A stretch of 7,284 nt of DNA from an uncultured Thalassospira sp. (GTDB lineage Bacteria > Pseudomonadota > Alphaproteobacteria > Rhodospirillales_A > Thalassospiraceae), in contig CAMPHD010000165.1 of NCBI GenBank assembly GCA_946885765.1, positions 1-7,284 on the forward strand, written 5' to 3'. The notes below the pieces were generated by a model, which was given only the letters and a program-made list of their open reading frames with translations, had not been told where the DNA came from and made no database searches. Within the stretch, counting starts at the first letter, position 1, and each line of letters opens with the position of its first letter. A program made the translations under genes and the position numbers. Of this stretch, positions 5,632 through 7,284 are shown one piece after another.

Positions 5632-7284
5632 CCGGCTTTATCGAAAACCTGCATGATCCGAAAAACGCCGCCACGGCCCTTTGCATCGAAGGTGACCGGG
5701 TGTTTTGCGCGGGTGATCTGCGTTCCGATATCGACCGTCTTTGCCCCGCCCTGCGCGCGTCGTCACGCATCGCCATCCATTGCCAGTCGGCCCGCCTGTT
5801 CCTGATCGCGATCACTGCGGCATGGCGTGCAGGTGCCACCGTGATTTTCCCCGCAACGGATCGCCCGGCCTATCTTGACAGCATTGCCGATCAGTTCGAT
5901 CTCTATCTCGACGATGCCGCAATCCTTGCAAAACTCGCCGAAGGCAACGACGCGACGCTGCCAACCACACTGCCCGCCGCATCCGATTGCCGGGCGGTGT
6001 TCTTTACCTCCGGCTCGACCGGGGAGCCCAAGCCGATCCATAAAACACTGGCCCTGATCGAAGCCGAAATCTCCATACAGGAACCGCTTTGGCAGCCGCA
6101 CATTCCGACCGGCGCGCGCATTGTCGGGCTGGTATCCCATCAGCATATCTATGGGCTGATTTTCCGCATTGTCTGGCCGGTGATGACCGGGCGCGTATTT
6201 ACCGCCGATCCCGCCCCCTATTGGGAAATGATGCAGGGCGATATCAATAATGGCGATGTCCTGATCACAAGCCCTGCACATCTTAAAAACCTGCATCCCG
6301 ATCTGGCGGATGTACCACGCCCGTCACTGATCTTTTCATCGGGTGGTCCGCTTGACCTTGCCGCCGCAACCGAAACCACCGCCATGCTCGGCACCTGCCC
6401 GACCGAAATTTACGGCAGCACCGAAACCGGCGGCATCGCCCATCGCAAGCAAACCGGCGACAACTGCCCGTGGCATCCCCTGCCCGGTGTCGACATTGGT
6501 CTGAATGATGCCGGATGCCTGCGCGTGCGTGCGCGTCACATTGCAGGCGATGATTGGTATCAAACCGAAGACATTGCAAAGATCAATGACGCAACCGGCA
6601 CCTTCACCCTGCATGGCCGGGCCGACCGGGTGGTCAAGGTCGAAGGTAAACGCATTTCGCTGGGTGCGGTTGAACGACATCTGCGCCAAAGCCATCTGGT
6701 CGAAGACGCCATTGCACTGATCCCCGATGAAAATGACCGCCGCCTTGGCGTAGTGGCCAAGCTGTCGCCCGCGGGCCGCGATATGCTGGCCGATATCGGG
6801 CGGTTTCGCATGGGGCGGCAATTGCGGCGTGAAATCGCCAAATTCGAAGACGACGCTGCCCTGCCGCAACGCTGGCGCTTTGTCGATCAGCTGCCATCCG
6901 ACAGCCAGGGCAAACGCCCGCTTCATTTGCTGCGCGCTCTTTTTGCCGATACGGAACCTTTAACACCTGAAATCGTTATACAAAATCGCGATGATGACCG
7001 CGTCAACCTGTCGCTGCACCTGCCAACGGACCTGCTTTATTTCCGCGGCCATTTTCCCGGCATGCCGCTTCTGCCCGGGGTCGTGCAACTGCACTGGGCC
7101 GTTGATCAGGCCGCAGCCCTGTTTGATGTACCGGTTACCATCGGTGAAGTGACACAACTTAAATACCGAAAGCCGATCACACCGGGATCAACCGTGATGC
7201 TGGAACTTGATTGCGACCGCGACAAAGCAAAAATCAAATTCCGCTATCATTCCGACACCGAAGGCGATCACAGTTCCGGTATTC
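5628..7284 (+). CDS. apeH: Fused AMP-dependent acyl/aryl ligase and hotdog dehydratase (ApeH-ApeI type), 3' truncated
   Basis: The frame starts at the ATGA overlap with the membrane-protein gene and is still open at the window edge (552 codons). Residues 1 to about 440 form an ANL-superfamily ligase. The phosphate loop is FFTSGSTGEPKP (125-136), followed by SHQHIYGL (170-177), YGSTETGG (262-269), WYQTED with D315, the hinge GRADRVVKVEGKR (330-342), and 'SDSQGK' with the catalytic C-terminal Lys429. All catalytic parts are therefore present, although the module is short for the superfamily. In APE systems ApeH activates the aryl starter acid with ATP and loads it on an ACP. From about residue 450 a FabA/FabZ-like hotdog domain follows, with GHFPGMPLLPG holding catalytic His475. 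The usual acidic second residue is replaced by His489 ('VVQLHWA'). This domain corresponds to ApeI, which in known systems pairs with ApeP. It is cut by the window end, so domain completeness and later domains cannot be judged. Confidence 0.88.
   Translation, partial: MTGFIENLHDPKNAATALCIEGDRVFCAGDLRSDIDRLCPALRASSRIAIHCQSARLFLIAITAAWRAGATVIFPATDRPAYLDSIADQFDLYLDDAAILAKLAEGNDATLPTTLPAASDCRAVFFTSGSTGEPKPIHKTLALIEAEISIQEPLWQPHIPTGARIVGLVSHQHIYGLIFRIVWPVMTGRVFTADPAPYWEMMQGDINNGDVLITSPAHLKNLHPDLADVPRPSLIFSSGGPLDLAAATETTAMLGTCPTEIYGSTETGGIAHRKQTGDNCPWHPLPGVDIGLNDAGCLRVRARHIAGDDWYQTEDIAKINDATGTFTLHGRADRVVKVEGKRISLGAVERHLRQSHLVEDAIALIPDENDRRLGVVAKLSPAGRDMLADIGRFRMGRQLRREIAKFEDDAALPQRWRFVDQLPSDSQGKRPLHLLRALFADTEPLTPEIVIQNRDDDRVNLSLHLPTDLLYFRGHFPGMPLLPGVVQLHWAVDQAAALFDVPVTIGEVTQLKYRKPITPGSTVMLELDCDRDKAKIKFRYHSDTEGDHSSGI

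Noticed and set aside
5763..6296. Minus-strand open frame of 177 codons opposite the AMP ligase
   Set aside because: The plus-strand frame carries ligase motifs throughout this part; the antisense product has no family signature.
6336..6926. Minus-strand open frame of 196 codons opposite the AMP ligase
   Set aside because: It is antisense to the conserved ligase hinge and catalytic Lys region, has no recognisable domain and lacks a plausible operon partner.
1..7284. tRNA, rRNA, CRISPR array, insertion sequence or attachment site
   Set aside because: No tandem spaced repeats, transposase-like protein, terminal inverted repeats or RNA gene was seen; the window is filled by the listed coding genes.

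Overview
This window joins two secondary-metabolite regions in what looks like a moderately GC-rich proteobacterium. The codon use (many GCC, GAT, CTG and ATC codons) and the gene styles suggest an alphaproteobacterium, perhaps like Thalassospira, but that is a low-certainty impression and not something the sequence proves.

Left part (about 1-2507). The window opens inside an ABC exporter of the cyclic-peptide/siderophore type (SyrD/PvdE-like). It is on the + strand and has lost its N-terminus to the window edge. Facing it, with only 4 bases between the stop codons, is a minus-strand pair: a Sfp-type phosphopantetheinyl transferase-like gene followed by a type II thioesterase. Exporter, editing thioesterase and carrier-protein-activating enzyme are the usual accessories of a nonribosomal peptide (often siderophore) cluster, so the NRPS genes probably lie left of the window.

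Right part (about 2508-7284). A divergent intergenic region of about 80 bases carries a perfect short palindrome. After it, a tightly packed plus-strand operon begins. Its order is: small outer-membrane-type lipoprotein, ketosynthase-like chain-length-factor protein (ApeC type), membrane-anchored lysophospholipid acyltransferase (ApeD type), two acyl carrier proteins (ApeE/ApeF type), polytopic membrane protein (ApeG type), and an AMP-dependent ligase fused to a hotdog dehydratase domain (ApeH-ApeI type) that runs off the right edge. This is the first half of an aryl polyene (APE) pigment cluster. The expected second half (glycosyltransferase/acyltransferase, thioesterase, LolA-like carrier, MMPL exporter, ketosynthases, ketoreductase, second dehydratase) would lie to the right.

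How the genes work together. In known APE systems an aryl starter acid is activated by the ApeH ligase and loaded on an ACP. It is then extended by type II ketosynthase/CLF, ketoreductase and dehydratase pairs, and the polyene carboxylic acid is attached to an outer-membrane lipid. The neighbouring phosphopantetheinyl transferase could activate both the NRPS carrier domains and the two APE ACPs. The most unusual points are a Lys-to-Tyr change in its WxxKE motif, the ApeH-ApeI fusion, and a His in place of the usual acidic second catalytic residue of the dehydratase domain. All of the window is accounted for; no stretch over 300 bases lacks a gene.
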